Below are positions 40,850 to 50,886 of a stretch of 64,000 nt of DNA, in pieces (position 1 is the first letter of the stretch; each line of letters starts with the position of its first letter). Position numbers and translations under genes: made by a program. The DNA is from Arsenophonus apicola (GTDB lineage Bacteria > Pseudomonadota > Gammaproteobacteria > Enterobacterales > Enterobacteriaceae): NCBI RefSeq assembly GCF_020268605.1, contig NZ_CP084222.1, forward strand, positions 3,237,429 through 3,301,428, written 5' to 3'. The notes under the pieces were generated by a model, which was not told where the DNA came from, searched no databases, and was given only the letters and a program-made list of their open reading frames with translations.

Positions 40850-41590
40850 ATGAAGAAATTAAATATTATTACCTTGCTAACACTATTAATTGGATATATT
40901 GGCTTTAGCCAGGCAATAACCGGTTATAATAAATCAAATACCTCTAATGATAATCGTCTAATTATTGGTGAAATAGAAGAAGCTTCTAATCGCTTTCATA
41001 AAGCCAAAAAAGGTGATTCCGCTATTGGTTTAACTGATTTACATGGGAGTAAAAAAATCGGCTTTCCCGGTTTAGCAATGATCTCTCCCAAAGATGATAA
41101 TAACGTTTATAAGCTTGGTGGTACCAGCTCTTCCCACCACCCCAATATGGGTTCATTTGCATTTGCCAAACTGGACGATGTTGATGTTTTCTTCGGTGAA
41201 TGGGCACAAGATAATGATATGTCTTCTGCCTCTCACACCGCTTACTATGCCGGTAAAGACATTACGACAGAGATGCCAAATGCCGGTACCGCTACCTATG
41301 CTATCAAAGGGATCAACGATTATTCTAACAATGGTTTTATGACCGGTGAATTAACCGCAGATTTTGCCGAAAACAGCTTGAAAGGTTCATTTAGTCATAG
41401 TGCATTAACCATGAATATTGATGCAGATATTAAAGAGAATGGCTCTTTCAGCGGCAAAGCTTCTGCTGATTCAATTGAAGGAACCACCACAGGCCACTTC
41501 TTTGGTGATAATGCCAACTATTTAGCGGGTATTACTCAATTTGAAAATAATCATCAATTAGATACCGCTTTTGCCGGCACTAAACAATAA
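40850..41590 (+). CDS. Hemophilin-like secreted heme-binding protein (Slam substrate)
   Basis: 246 residues with a signal peptide (MKKLNIITLLTLLIGYIGFSQA). The C-terminal ~90 residues have the eight-strand TbpB-like barrel pattern that Slam exporters recognise: GFMTGELTADFAENSLKGSF and FSGKASADSIEG followed by GHFFGDNANYLAGITQF. There is no lipobox cysteine at the cleavage site, so it should be a free secreted protein like hemophilins HphA of Acinetobacter and HrpC of Xenorhabdus, rather than a surface lipoprotein. His residues in SSSHHPNMGS and SASHTAYY are candidate haem ligands. It is followed by a hairpin and then the Slam gene. Confidence 0.82.
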   Translation: MKKLNIITLLTLLIGYIGFSQAITGYNKSNTSNDNRLIIGEIEEASNRFHKAKKGDSAIGLTDLHGSKKIGFPGLAMISPKDDNNVYKLGGTSSSHHPNMGSFAFAKLDDVDVFFGEWAQDNDMSSASHTAYYAGKDITTEMPNAGTATYAIKGINDYSNNGFMTGELTADFAENSLKGSFSHSALTMNIDADIKENGSFSGKASADSIEGTTTGHFFGDNANYLAGITQFENNHQLDTAFAGTKQ

Positions 41591-41606
41591 TTGATTTTTT
41601 AAATTT

Positions 41607-41640
41607 AAAAAGAGCATGGAAACCCTATGCTCTTTTTTGT
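41607..41640 (+). terminator. Intra-operon terminator between hemophilin and Slam genes
   Basis: AAAGAGCAT and ATGCTCTTT form a perfect 9-bp stem with a 9-base loop, followed by TTT. It lies only 17 bases after the hemophilin stop and overlaps an upstream in-frame ATG of the Slam gene, supporting the later Slam start at 41654. Confidence 0.75.
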
Positions 41641-41653
41641 TATGGAAATAAAA

Positions 41654-43012
41654 ATGACTAACAGGAAACGATTAATTATAATCCTATTTATTTCTTATTT
41701 TTTTCATATAAAATTAACTATCGCTAATTCATTGATAATAAATAATACACAAGTGAATAAAATAAATAATAAAAATTATATTACTAATATTTTTATTGCT
41801 ATTAATAAAAAAGATTGGCAACAAGTTGAAGGTTATTTAAATAAATTAATAAAAAATAATTATCACGATAAGAGTTTGATCTATTTTATTCAGGTTTGTT
41901 TATCATATAAAAATCGAGAGCCTCAATCTGCTATGCACTATTTATCCCAGGCGATAACAATAAATCCTCACTTTACGCGTGCCAAGCTCGATTTAAGTTA
42001 TATTTATATTGAAAACCGAATTTATCATAAAGCAAAGTCATTATTAAATGAATTAATAGCACAGCAAGATTTACCTGACTTGGTTAAGAAAAAAATAAAA
42101 TATCTTCTCATTCTGGTTAATAATAAAAATCCTTTCTTTGCCACACTTTCACTAGGTTACCACCTAACAGATAATCTGAATAAATCGCCTGGTAGCCCAG
42201 CAGAGTGCTTACAAAAAAATAGTGCTGGTGATTGCCGATTAACTCGTAAAACGCCGAAAAAAATTACCTCATCAGGCTTTTCTTTATTCGGTTTGACCCA
42301 ACAGTCATTTATGTTGCAAGAGCCTCATGCGATTTTTATTCGCCTAACGGCAAATGGTCAAATCTATCGGCAAAACAACACCTATAATGGCTATCAAGCT
42401 AATATCTACACTGGCTACCATTTTCAATCATCATACCATTATTTATTAGCCGGCCCCTTAGTGGGTTATGAACAAGGGGCAGAAGATCCAAATGCCTATG
42501 AAATAGGCGGAAAAATTGAGTGGCGTTATCATCCTGATATGGCCGCTAAATTAGATTTTGTTTTAAATCACCAAGTTAAATGGAAAGACTATTACCAAGG
42601 ACAACATAATAATGGCCTGAAGCACGAAACTTCTTTTTCCATTAATTATCCTTTCAACAATATGAATTGGTATCTCTCTTTGGGTTTTTCCCAACATTTC
42701 CATCAATGGCAAATAAACGATTACCACCGCTATGATATTAGTGGCGGCGTTAAATTTAGGTCATTACCTTATCTGGAAACCAGTCTTTCATCACTTTGGA
42801 ATCAACATCAATTTAAACATTTTGATAAGCGATTAGGTGCCAAGCGACGTGATACAGAATGGATCTATGCAATTAAATTAAAACTAACCATAAAAATTAT
42901 TGGCTTCACACCCTCTATTACCTTTTTTCATCGCAACAATAATAGCAATGTCGGCTGGCTTTATCGCTATCAAAAAAACGATCTGCAACTCAATTTTGAA
43001 CGTTATTTTTGA
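41654..43012 (+). CDS. Slam-type outer-membrane exporter (type XI secretion)
   Basis: 452 residues from the ATG at 41654 (GGAAA upstream). A signal peptide is followed by an N-terminal helical region with TPR-like repeats (about residues 30-150: AINKKDWQQVEGYLNKLI, YLSQAITINPHFTRAKLDL). The rest is a 14-strand DUF560/Slam barrel with alternating aromatics (FIRLTANGQIYRQ, YHYLLAGPLVGYEQG, WYLSLGFSQHF) and a C-terminal Phe (LNFERYF). Slams translocate TbpB-like or hemophilin substrates across the outer membrane. Position directly behind the hemophilin gene defines the substrate. It appears intact. Confidence 0.85.
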   Translation: MTNRKRLIIILFISYFFHIKLTIANSLIINNTQVNKINNKNYITNIFIAINKKDWQQVEGYLNKLIKNNYHDKSLIYFIQVCLSYKNREPQSAMHYLSQAITINPHFTRAKLDLSYIYIENRIYHKAKSLLNELIAQQDLPDLVKKKIKYLLILVNNKNPFFATLSLGYHLTDNLNKSPGSPAECLQKNSAGDCRLTRKTPKKITSSGFSLFGLTQQSFMLQEPHAIFIRLTANGQIYRQNNTYNGYQANIYTGYHFQSSYHYLLAGPLVGYEQGAEDPNAYEIGGKIEWRYHPDMAAKLDFVLNHQVKWKDYYQGQHNNGLKHETSFSINYPFNNMNWYLSLGFSQHFHQWQINDYHRYDISGGVKFRSLPYLETSLSSLWNQHQFKHFDKRLGAKRRDTEWIYAIKLKLTIKIIGFTPSITFFHRNNNSNVGWLYRYQKNDLQLNFERYF

Positions 43013-43047
43013 TTGTTAATTTAAAAATTATTTTAGGTAAGGAAATC

Positions 43048-46000
43048 ATGTATTTTTTAAACTGCCGCCAAAAACCGATAGCATTTGCTATATCACTTGC
43101 TACTTTAATTATCCCCGCTATTAGCTATGCTGAACAGCCATCTTCGGACAAGCAAGCAAACACGGAAAAAAAACATTTAGGTAAAATTCAGGTTTCTGAT
43201 ATGTCACAACAAGATGAACATGGTTATGACAATATCTACGATAAAAATATTTCCAACATTTATATTGGCAAAGAGATGATAGAACGTTTCAAGGGGGCTT
43301 CCCCTGCCGATCTGTTTCAATCTACGCCGGGTGTATATAGCGGTGAAGCACGTAATGGCGCGGCAATCGATCCCAATATTCGTGGCATTCAAGGGCAAGG
43401 ACGGATCCCCTTAACTGTCGATGGTACTGAGCAATCAATTACAGTAACCCGTGGCTACAATGGTGCCAATAACCGAAACTATCTTGATCCTAATTTAATT
43501 AGTTCAATTGAAATTGAAAAAGGGCCTTCGCTATCACGTCATATTAAAAGTTCGATCGGCGGTGGCATTACTATTAAAACAATTAATATTAATGACATTC
43601 TGCCAGCAAATGAAAACTTTGGTTTCGCGGTTAAATTAGAAGGTAGCAATAACGCGATTAAGCCGCAACTCAAAAATTTACCATTAGGCGAGGACTATCG
43701 TAATCTTCCTGGAGGAATGAAATCTTATGCCTTTTTATTTGATGATCCTTTAATCAATATCCATCCCCATCATTACCATGATAGAAAATTAGGCGGTTTG
43801 GATGATTATGCTTATCGGGTTGCCATTGGCTTGCGCCAAGAGAAATTTGATTTATTGCTGGCCTCAAGTTATCGCAATAAAGGCAACTATTTTGCCGGTA
43901 CCAGGGGAGCAAATCGTTATCGTTATTCGCTTACTAATGAGAAGAAAAAAGAATTTACCAACCCTAGAATAATAATCGATCCTTATATGCCTTTTGTTGC
44001 CAATATTTATCATCCAGGCAAAGAAGTGCCTAACACGTCCAACATGATGAAATCGCTGTTGCTAAAAAATAATTGGCATCTGGCTGATGATTTAACGGTT
44101 AATTTTACTTATCGCGATTCCCGACTGGAATTTGGTGATATTATGCCCTCTCGACTGGGTTTTGTTGATGTCGAACATAATTTGGTTCCGCAATGACCTT
44201 TAGCTCAGGTGCACCAAAAAGCCGGTAGTGCCAGCCTTAAATACCAACCGCTTGATAGTCGATGGTTCGATTTTTATCTGAGTGCTTGGTTTAATCATAC
44301 TGATGCAAATACCAATAGTGCAGGCGGCTACCCAAGAGCCCCAAAGGACAGAGATGCTGATTGGGATACTAACACCTTCTATAAGTTTGGCACCGCAATT
44401 AAAAATCCCACTATTGATGGTAGTTTAATCAATAGCGCTAATAATAGTAATGAAAATAATCGCTGGGGTTTGGACATTAGTAATATATTTACCCTGACAC
44501 CTAATTTAAATCTTACCCTGAACGGCCGCTTTCAGAATGAAAAATTAATTAACCATACGGAATATACTGGTGTAAGGGTTAGTTATTTCCAATATCCAGG
44601 CAAAGAAGGCCGTCGGCAAGAGTATCAACTGGGGTTTAAATTCGACTGGCAACCGGTGGAATTCTTAACTTTCTCCGCCGGCGCCAATTATGTGACTTAT
44701 TGGTCAATTGATGATCTAGTCAATAGAAAAAGAACTGAAAAAATAAGCGGCTACCAAAAGAGCGGCTATCTTGCCGGCTATAATGTACCCTTTTTTCAAT
44801 CAGTTAATCAACAAGATTATGACAATGATGCTTATGCCGATGACTGGAAGAAACGAATAAAAAAACTAGCTGCCAACAAACACCATATTTATAAGACAGA
44901 AATAGCTCGATTAACAGAGGCCTTAGCCGATAATAAAAATCAACTTAATGAGCAGCAAAAAATAGCGCTAACAAACAATATCGATAAATTAAAAAAACAA
45001 CGTATCGAGCTAACGCTGGCAACAAGAAAACAGTATACACAACAAGATGAATACCTGATTCAGATAGGTACTAACAAGCAAGTGCAAAAACCCGATATAA
45101 ATGGAACCAATTATCGACCAAAATCGATTACCTTACTTTACAACCCTAACGATGGAAAATTGCATAAAAAGGATAACCCTTTCTTTAACGGTAAAATAAA
45201 TATAGATGAAGAAACGATTGATGCTAAAACTGGAAAACGGTAAAACGCTATTATTCTGATCAGATTACAGATGGGGATAAAATTCTTGTTGCTCGGCCAG
45301 AAGACACGCTATGGCAAAAAGAGAAAAAACGCAAAGATCACGGTATTGCCCCTGTCCTCTCAGCGGGCATATCGATCACGGATGATTTAAGTGTTTATCT
45401 TCGTTATGCCGAATCAGTCAGAATGCCCAGCTTATATGAAGACGGCGTTGGCTTTTCCGACGAACGTCGAATTGTTATGGGTGAAAAAACCAAACCGGAA
45501 CGCGCTAAAACACAAGAATTTGGTATTCACTATAATTTGGCAAATCTATTAAAAACAGAAAAACACGCTGATATTAAATTAATCTATTTTGACACCACGA
45601 TAGAAAACGTATTCGATCGTGATATGGCATATAATTTTACCCAAATGGATAGACAGTTATTATCCGGTATTGAAATACAGACGCGTTATGATAATGATTT
45701 TATTTTTAGTGATATTAGTTACGTTTATAATATAAAAAATAAAGTTTGTGATCTTAATACCAGTCATTATTTAGATCCTTATAATCAACACAATATTCCA
45801 GAATGTATTGATGGTGGTTTTCCGGGTGGTTTTTTACGTACTGCAATTCAACCTAAATACTCCCTGAATATGAATTTAGGTGCTCGTTTATGGGATAAAA
45901 AAATCAAAATTGGCAGTCGATTTACCTATCATAGTAAAGCAGAAAATCGTGATGAAAAGCATTTGATGATAATTAAACCTAATTCCTATTTAGGTACGAA

Positions 46001-46190
46001 TAATAATCCAATGCGTTGGGATCCAATTTTTACAATTGATGCCTATGTGGATTATAAAATTAATGACAATATGTCAGTAGAATTAACCGGAACCAATTTA
46101 ACTGATGAATATTATCTCGACCCGTTAACTCGCTCTATGATGCCTGCTCCGGGAAGAACTTTTAAACTTAGTTTTAATAGTAAGTTTTAA
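43048..46190 (+). pseudogene. TonB-dependent receptor (heme/hemophilin type), two lesions
   Basis: The start at 43048 has TAAGGAAA upstream and a signal peptide ending SYA. The plug domain shows a TonB-box-like IQVSD and the plug pattern GASPADLFQSTPGVYSGEAR ... IRGIQGQGRIPLTVDG. The frame meets TGA at 44194-44196 (VPQ-stop-PLAQ; TGG in the ancestor is likely), continues in the same frame to 45243, and is then lost by one base near 45241. It recovers in another frame through SVYLRYAESVRMPSLYEDG to the C-terminal RTFKLSFNSKF. About 1,047 residues in total, longer than usual because of a charged insertion. Predicted to import haem delivered by hemophilin; as written it cannot be made. Confidence 0.85.
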
Positions 46191-46247
46191 TTAAATAAAC
46201 AATAACACAACCATATTAAACCAACTAAAATATTGAGATAAAAAATT

Positions 46248-46988
46248 ATGATAAGACTGTTAGCTTATATTGTATTATCTATTATTTTACATATTGCTTT
46301 AATATGGCTGTGCTTATCGACTTCGGCTAATTCTACGCCGACATTAGCCAGTCACCATAATATTTCTCCTAATACAACAATTACCTTGATCTCAGCCAGT
46401 ATAGAAACTACATCAGAAATAAATAGATCTTCTAGTGAATCGCTACCAATTATTCTACCTGATTCACCAGTAAATCCAGTACTAGCCGTTGAGCAGAAAC
46501 AAGAAAAAATCAATAATAAAAAGAAAATAACAGCGGTCAAAAAAACTAATAATAAAACTTTCTCAGAAACCAAGAAGGAAATAAATAAGAATAAGAATCC
46601 ATCGGTTTATCCCGCAGAGAATTTCAACGGCAATAATGACACCACCATGCAAGGCGGGGCTCTAAATCATGATCCTTCTCAAATAAAGGTAGGTGAACAA
46701 AAAGAAGGTGAACGCTATTATTCACTAGTCAAACAAGAAATTGAGCGCAATAAAATATATCCCCGTCAAGCCAGAAAAAAACGCCATCGTGGGCGAGTAT
46801 TATTACAATTTAATATTAATACTGACGGTAGCTTATATGACGCTAAAATCATTCGCTCTTCTGGTTTCAATACCCTTGATAAGGCCGCATTAACGGCCAT
46901 TGCAAAGAGTCGTTCGATCGGACCTAAGCCTGTTCATATAAGTTCAACCATGAGTACCGAAGTAGAGTTCAACCTAGATAGAAATTAA
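46248..46988 (+). CDS. tonB: TonB energy transducer dedicated to the hemophilin locus
   Basis: 246 residues: an N-terminal membrane anchor (residues 4-24), a long Lys/Asn/Ser-rich periplasmic spacer (poor in the usual Pro-Glu/Pro-Lys repeats), and a C-terminal TonB domain with KIYPRQARKKRHRGRVLLQF, IIRSSGFNTLDKAAL and VEFNLDRN. It is 57 bases after the receptor gene and no exbB or exbD is next to it, so it must share the chromosomal ExbBD. A locus-specific TonB beside a receptor and hemophilin fits the iron-regulated heme uptake role. Confidence 0.88.
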   Translation: MIRLLAYIVLSIILHIALIWLCLSTSANSTPTLASHHNISPNTTITLISASIETTSEINRSSSESLPIILPDSPVNPVLAVEQKQEKINNKKKITAVKKTNNKTFSETKKEINKNKNPSVYPAENFNGNNDTTMQGGALNHDPSQIKVGEQKEGERYYSLVKQEIERNKIYPRQARKKRHRGRVLLQFNINTDGSLYDAKIIRSSGFNTLDKAALTAIAKSRSIGPKPVHISSTMSTEVEFNLDRN

Positions 46989-47918
46989 ATATAATACTAC
47001 TTAATAAGCAACCTACATTTTAATCTCTTTTTGAACTAAATGAAGAGTGAGTACCTACAAGAATTCAACTAGGATCTGTTTTAACCGTGGCCGACTGTGC
47101 CGTTGTTAACTGAGCCAACACAGCTACCATTAATTGATAAAAAAATAAAACGCACAACAAGGAAAGAAGTGCGTTTTTGATGTCGATTAACTTACTGAAA
47201 TTAAGACTAAATTTATTATTTTTTTTAACTGTTTATTCTACTTAGTAAATATCACATACTTGTACGATCATTTAATAATGATTACTTTTACTACTTTGCC
47301 CATTAGTATTTCATTACTTGTATCGATATAAAATCGATAAATTAATCCCTTTTATGTTATTTATACATCCCTTAGCTTTATTATTAATATTTTTTCATCG
47401 TCAAAAACGGTTATTCCTGGTTTTATTTTTGCTAACTTAAATTTACCTCGTTAGAATCAATATATCCGTACCTCTATTTTCTCCATCGTTTTTTAAATTT
47501 AAAATATAAATATACCCTGGTATTGGCAAAAGCCTTTAAACTAACTATAAGATTTTTAAATAAAAAACCGCTAAACTTATAATAAAAACAAAGCTGTTAT
47601 ATCTTCTTTTGTTAACTACATTAAACAAATTCTAAGTTATAAAAAAGGTTAATAATTAGCCTTGATTATTAGGTGATTTTCTGCTAATAGAATAAACCAA
47701 ATTACTTTAATGCCAGTAAAATAACACGATGATTGAAAGATAAAACTAAACCTAAAATTAACATAAAACCTTAAAATATATAAAAAATCTAACATCATCA
47801 ATTCATTGATTAAAAACTAAAAAAACATGATAAAAAAGATTTATAACATGAATAACTAATTGATATACACAAAATTTAAAAATATTTTTTAGCAACAAAC
47901 AACAAGGATGATACTAAT
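46989..47918. other. Intergenic region after tonB
   Basis: About 930 AT-rich bases with no gene remnant that I can recognise. The only clear structure is the terminator at 47147-47178. The promoter of the acetyltransferase gene must be near its right end. Confidence 0.5.
47147..47178 (+). terminator. Terminator downstream of the heme locus
   Basis: AAAACGCAC pairs with GTGCGTTTT, 13-base loop, followed by further T; about 160 bases after the tonB stop. Confidence 0.6.
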
Positions 47919-48344
47919 ATGAAATTTATACTTACCGATAAAGAAAATATTGCAGAAGAAAATACTATCATCGATAGTCTGTGGAAACATAACTCCAACT
48001 TTACCACTGTAGATATGCATCCGCTAAGAGTGACTTTAATGGATAATGAAAACATTGTTGGTGGCTTGATTGCCAGAACATGGTGGGGTGGCTTAGATAT
48101 CCAATATCTATGGATAGCAGAAAACTACCGAAAAAAGGGCTTTGGAAAAGATTTAATGAATAAAGCAGAAAATGAAGCAATAAAAAGAAAGTGCCATATG
48201 GCCTATGTTGATACTTTTGACTTTCAAGCTGTTAATTTTTATAAAAAATTAGGCTATAAGGAATATGGCCACTTAGACAAATTTGCACACTGTTACACCC
48301 GCTATTATTTATCAAAGCCGCTTAAAAGCACAGATGTTTGCTAA
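47919..48344 (+). CDS. GNAT-family N-acetyltransferase
   Basis: 141 residues with the acetyl-CoA-binding motif A around YLWIAENYRKKGFGKDLM (Q/R-x-x-G-x-G/A form: RKKGFG) and motif B in AVNFYKKLGYKEYG. Start supported by AAGGATGAT. Single gene, not coupled to its neighbours. The substrate cannot be inferred; it resembles small-molecule or peptide acetyltransferases of Gram-negative bacteria. Confidence 0.85.
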   Translation: MKFILTDKENIAEENTIIDSLWKHNSNFTTVDMHPLRVTLMDNENIVGGLIARTWWGGLDIQYLWIAENYRKKGFGKDLMNKAENEAIKRKCHMAYVDTFDFQAVNFYKKLGYKEYGHLDKFAHCYTRYYLSKPLKSTDVC

Positions 48345-48450
48345 ATGGGTTAACTGTAACGACTAATCTACTATTACTATTTGGAGCGACCAGCTAATTA
48401 TGTTATGAGTGGTCGCCATTATTACAATTTTTTCCGTTGTTAACTGTTAT

Positions 48451-49722
48451 TTATCTTTTAATTATACTTAATAAACCGTAAATAATACTTGCAGCGAGGA
48501 GAGAATTAACCGTTGGTATACCTGTTTCCACTGTTATGCCAAGAATACTGGCTATTACACAGGCGAAAACAGCATTCCAACCAATTAAAGGTGTATCTTT
48601 ATTGGCTGGGATTTTCTCCCCTTGTAGCGTTTCCTTAAGAATATTTCTATGAGTCTTTATAATAAAATAATCCGTTAGCATAACACCAACTATTGGCGGA
48701 AAAATAACCCCAAGAATAGTCAAAAAACCAACAAACCTGTCTAAAATACCTAAAACAGAAAGAGTTGTACCAATAATACCAATGGATAAAGTCAGAATTG
48801 TGTAATTAACTTTTTTGCCCGTCAATATTGAAATTGAATTGGCAATACTCAATGACGATGAATAAAGATTAATATCATTAACCCGCAAAGTAGAAAAGAT
48901 GACTACTAATAAACCAATACCTCCAGCCGTTTGCGTCATAATGGTTACGACATCTGCCGTATTTTGTGCCCTGGCTAATAATATTGCCAGTCCATTAATA
49001 ACAAATTCACCAAGAATAATTGATACCATAACCATCCAAAATACCTGACGACTATTTTTTGAGTATCGACTCATATCTGGCGTAATAAGAGTGGCAACGA
49101 TACATCCTCCCATGATTAAAGTAATTGCAGAAGATAAGGTTATCGTTTCACCACTAGGAACTGACTGAATCAAATCCATCATATTATGATGCTCAAGAAT
49201 TCCTGCTGAGATAAATAAAATCACGATGACAAAAAAAGGAACCGCAATCCAAGCAGTAAATCGTAATGCTTTAAAACCAAAAGCAACTAAGATCGTCAAA
49301 AATAAACCAGATAATGTAGCTGACCATTCAAAGCCTAATTTATTGCCTAAAGCATAATTAAGTCCTTTAGCAAAGACAGCATTTTGTACTCCAAACCAAC
49401 CGACCAAGCTAATGGCTATTGTAAGGCTGACCAAAACTGAACCAATACGCCCAAAACCACACCATCTGGCTAAAAGACTACTGGATAACCCTTCTTTCAT
49501 TCCCGCAAAGCCTAAAGCAAAGGTAATAACGCCAAAAATAATACTACTAATGAAAATAGCTAAAAAAGCGTCAGTTAAAGTCATTGAATTACCTAGTACT
49601 GCGCCTAGCATAAATTGATCTAACGCAGTTAACATTCCAGCATGAACTAATGTAACACTCAGAAATGATAAACGTATATTAGTGGGAACACGACTTGTTG
49701 GATAGTTATCTATTAAGTTCAT
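48451..49722 (-). CDS. NCS1-family purine/cytosine permease (CodB-like)
   Basis: 423 residues with about 12 hydrophobic segments. The start region VPTNIRLSFLSVTLVHAG, the LGFAGMKEGLSSSLLARWCGFG loop and the SLVGWFGVQNAVFAKG helix correspond to CodB-type cytosine permeases. It starts 9 bases after the PAS-LuxR regulator on the same strand, so the two probably form an operon. No codA-like deaminase follows. The substrate may be a nucleobase or related compound; this fits with the uric acid genes nearby, but the link is inferred. Confidence 0.8.
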   Translation of the reverse strand: MNLIDNYPTSRVPTNIRLSFLSVTLVHAGMLTALDQFMLGAVLGNSMTLTDAFLAIFISSIIFGVITFALGFAGMKEGLSSSLLARWCGFGRIGSVLVSLTIAISLVGWFGVQNAVFAKGLNYALGNKLGFEWSATLSGLFLTILVAFGFKALRFTAWIAVPFFVIVILFISAGILEHHNMMDLIQSVPSGETITLSSAITLIMGGCIVATLITPDMSRYSKNSRQVFWMVMVSIILGEFVINGLAILLARAQNTADVVTIMTQTAGGIGLLVVIFSTLRVNDINLYSSSLSIANSISILTGKKVNYTILTLSIGIIGTTLSVLGILDRFVGFLTILGVIFPPIVGVMLTDYFIIKTHRNILKETLQGEKIPANKDTPLIGWNAVFACVIASILGITVETGIPTVNSLLAASIIYGLLSIIKR

Positions 49723-49731
49723 ATAATTAAT

Positions 49732-50435
49732 TCACTTTGTTATGAAAAGAACACCTGGAGTTAAAAAACGTTCAGGTATAAAGTTATCAAGAGAATAAGT
49801 TTTACAGTATTCAATAAGTTGTCTGGCTGAATTAACACCCGTTTTTTGATAAATAACCTGTAATTTATGATTTACTGTTATAGGTGAGAGGTTTAAATAT
49901 TTCGCTATTTCTTTACTACCGAGTCTTTGTTGAAGCAAAAATATTATTTCAAGTTCTCGTTTGGAAAAAAAACAGCTTTCTTGATAAGTTTTTAATATAT
50001 TGACAGCTTTTTTTCATGATAGATCAATGGGTTTATATTAAGTATTTTTTTTGCATTCCATAAAATTGCAATACATTGTTTATCTTTATTTAAAATAGGT
50101 ATTTTTTCACTGATATAAGGTATTAAGATTGGACTCCCATTCCAGTAATCTATTTCAATTACTCTCGTCGTAGAAGATTCAATTTTCGTTAATTCGTCAT
50201 GTTCTTTAAACACCTGAAATAATTCACTCCAAGTAGTAGGAAATGCTTTATCCATTTTACCTTCGATAGAAAAATTTTTTGGTGTATTTGTGAAGAGACG
50301 AGCAGAATTATTCATATAAATATGTTCTGACTTTATACTTTTAATTCCCCAAGGTTCATCTAGATTTTCTACCATCGTAATAATTGAATCGATAATATTA
50401 ATGGATTTATCATTGATATTATTGCTCATCAACAC
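49732..50435 (-). pseudogene. PAS-LuxR transcriptional regulator, poly-A frameshift
   Basis: The first frame (50435 to 49992) is a PAS-like sensor of about 147 residues (IKSEHIYMNNSARLF, IEIDYWNGSPILI, CIAILWNAKKI). It fails at a run of seven A on the coding strand (50008-50014). The next frame continues VNILKTYQ ... FFSKRELEIIFLLQQRLGSKEIAKYL, a LuxR helix-turn-helix, and ends at 49732. Eight A would join them. Total about 234 residues. The architecture and its position ahead of a permease suggest a local regulator. Dead gene, slippage-corrected gene or sequencing error are all possible. Confidence 0.8.
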
Positions 50436-50650
50436 CTCTTAATAACTTAGGTAAATAATATCATATGTAATTTCATAAGGTGATAAGATGGATTTGAAAA
50501 TAGTTTTTTTTCAAAAAATATTTAATTTTATAATCCTAAATTTTAACTTTCTTTCTCACATTAAAAAATAACATTAAGATTATTAAATCGAAATAGTCGT
50601 TCACAGCAAAATAATTTTTTTATTAAGTAATACATTCAATATCAATGCTT

Positions 50651-50881
50651 CTATTGGAAAGCTTTTATGCTATCGCAATAATAACTTGACAAGATTGCAG
50701 ATGGATGAGGCTCTAAAGCAGCAATAATACACTTTTCACCCATTGAAAAAAGGCGAATAAGTCTATTTTTTAGTATCTTTGAGTTTAATCCGAATTTATG
50801 GGAAATAGATGATAGAGTTATATTTTCTTGTAATGCAGCAACAAAGTTAGCGCCGTGCCAGTTATAGCTAAAATCAAGCAT
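50651..50881 (-). CDS. Ner/Nlp-like DNA-binding protein (phage-derived)
   Basis: 76 residues with the Ner/SfsB pattern: WHGANFVAALQENITLSSIS, HKFGLNSKILKNRLIRLFSMGE, and IIAALEPHPSAILSSYY, which correspond to W-x-x-x-D-I-x-A-x-L, the TL-x-N-x-L-x-RPWPKGE helix and IIA-x-ALG-x-xPxxIWPSRY of the family. Several key residues are changed (RPWPKGE to RLFSMGE, IWPSRY to ILSSYY), so DNA binding may be altered. It starts 5 bases after the stop of the Ash-like gene. Confidence 0.7.
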   Translation of the reverse strand: MLDFSYNWHGANFVAALQENITLSSISHKFGLNSKILKNRLIRLFSMGEKCIIAALEPHPSAILSSYYCDSIKAFQ

Positions 50882-50886
50882 TTTTA

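Noticed and set aside
44194..44196. The TGA in the heme receptor as a second selenocysteine codon, given selA and selB in the window.
   Set aside because: The position sits in VPQ-x-PLAQ where tryptophan is the natural residue, and I see no SECIS-like hairpin just downstream. A second downstream frameshift in the same gene also points to decay.
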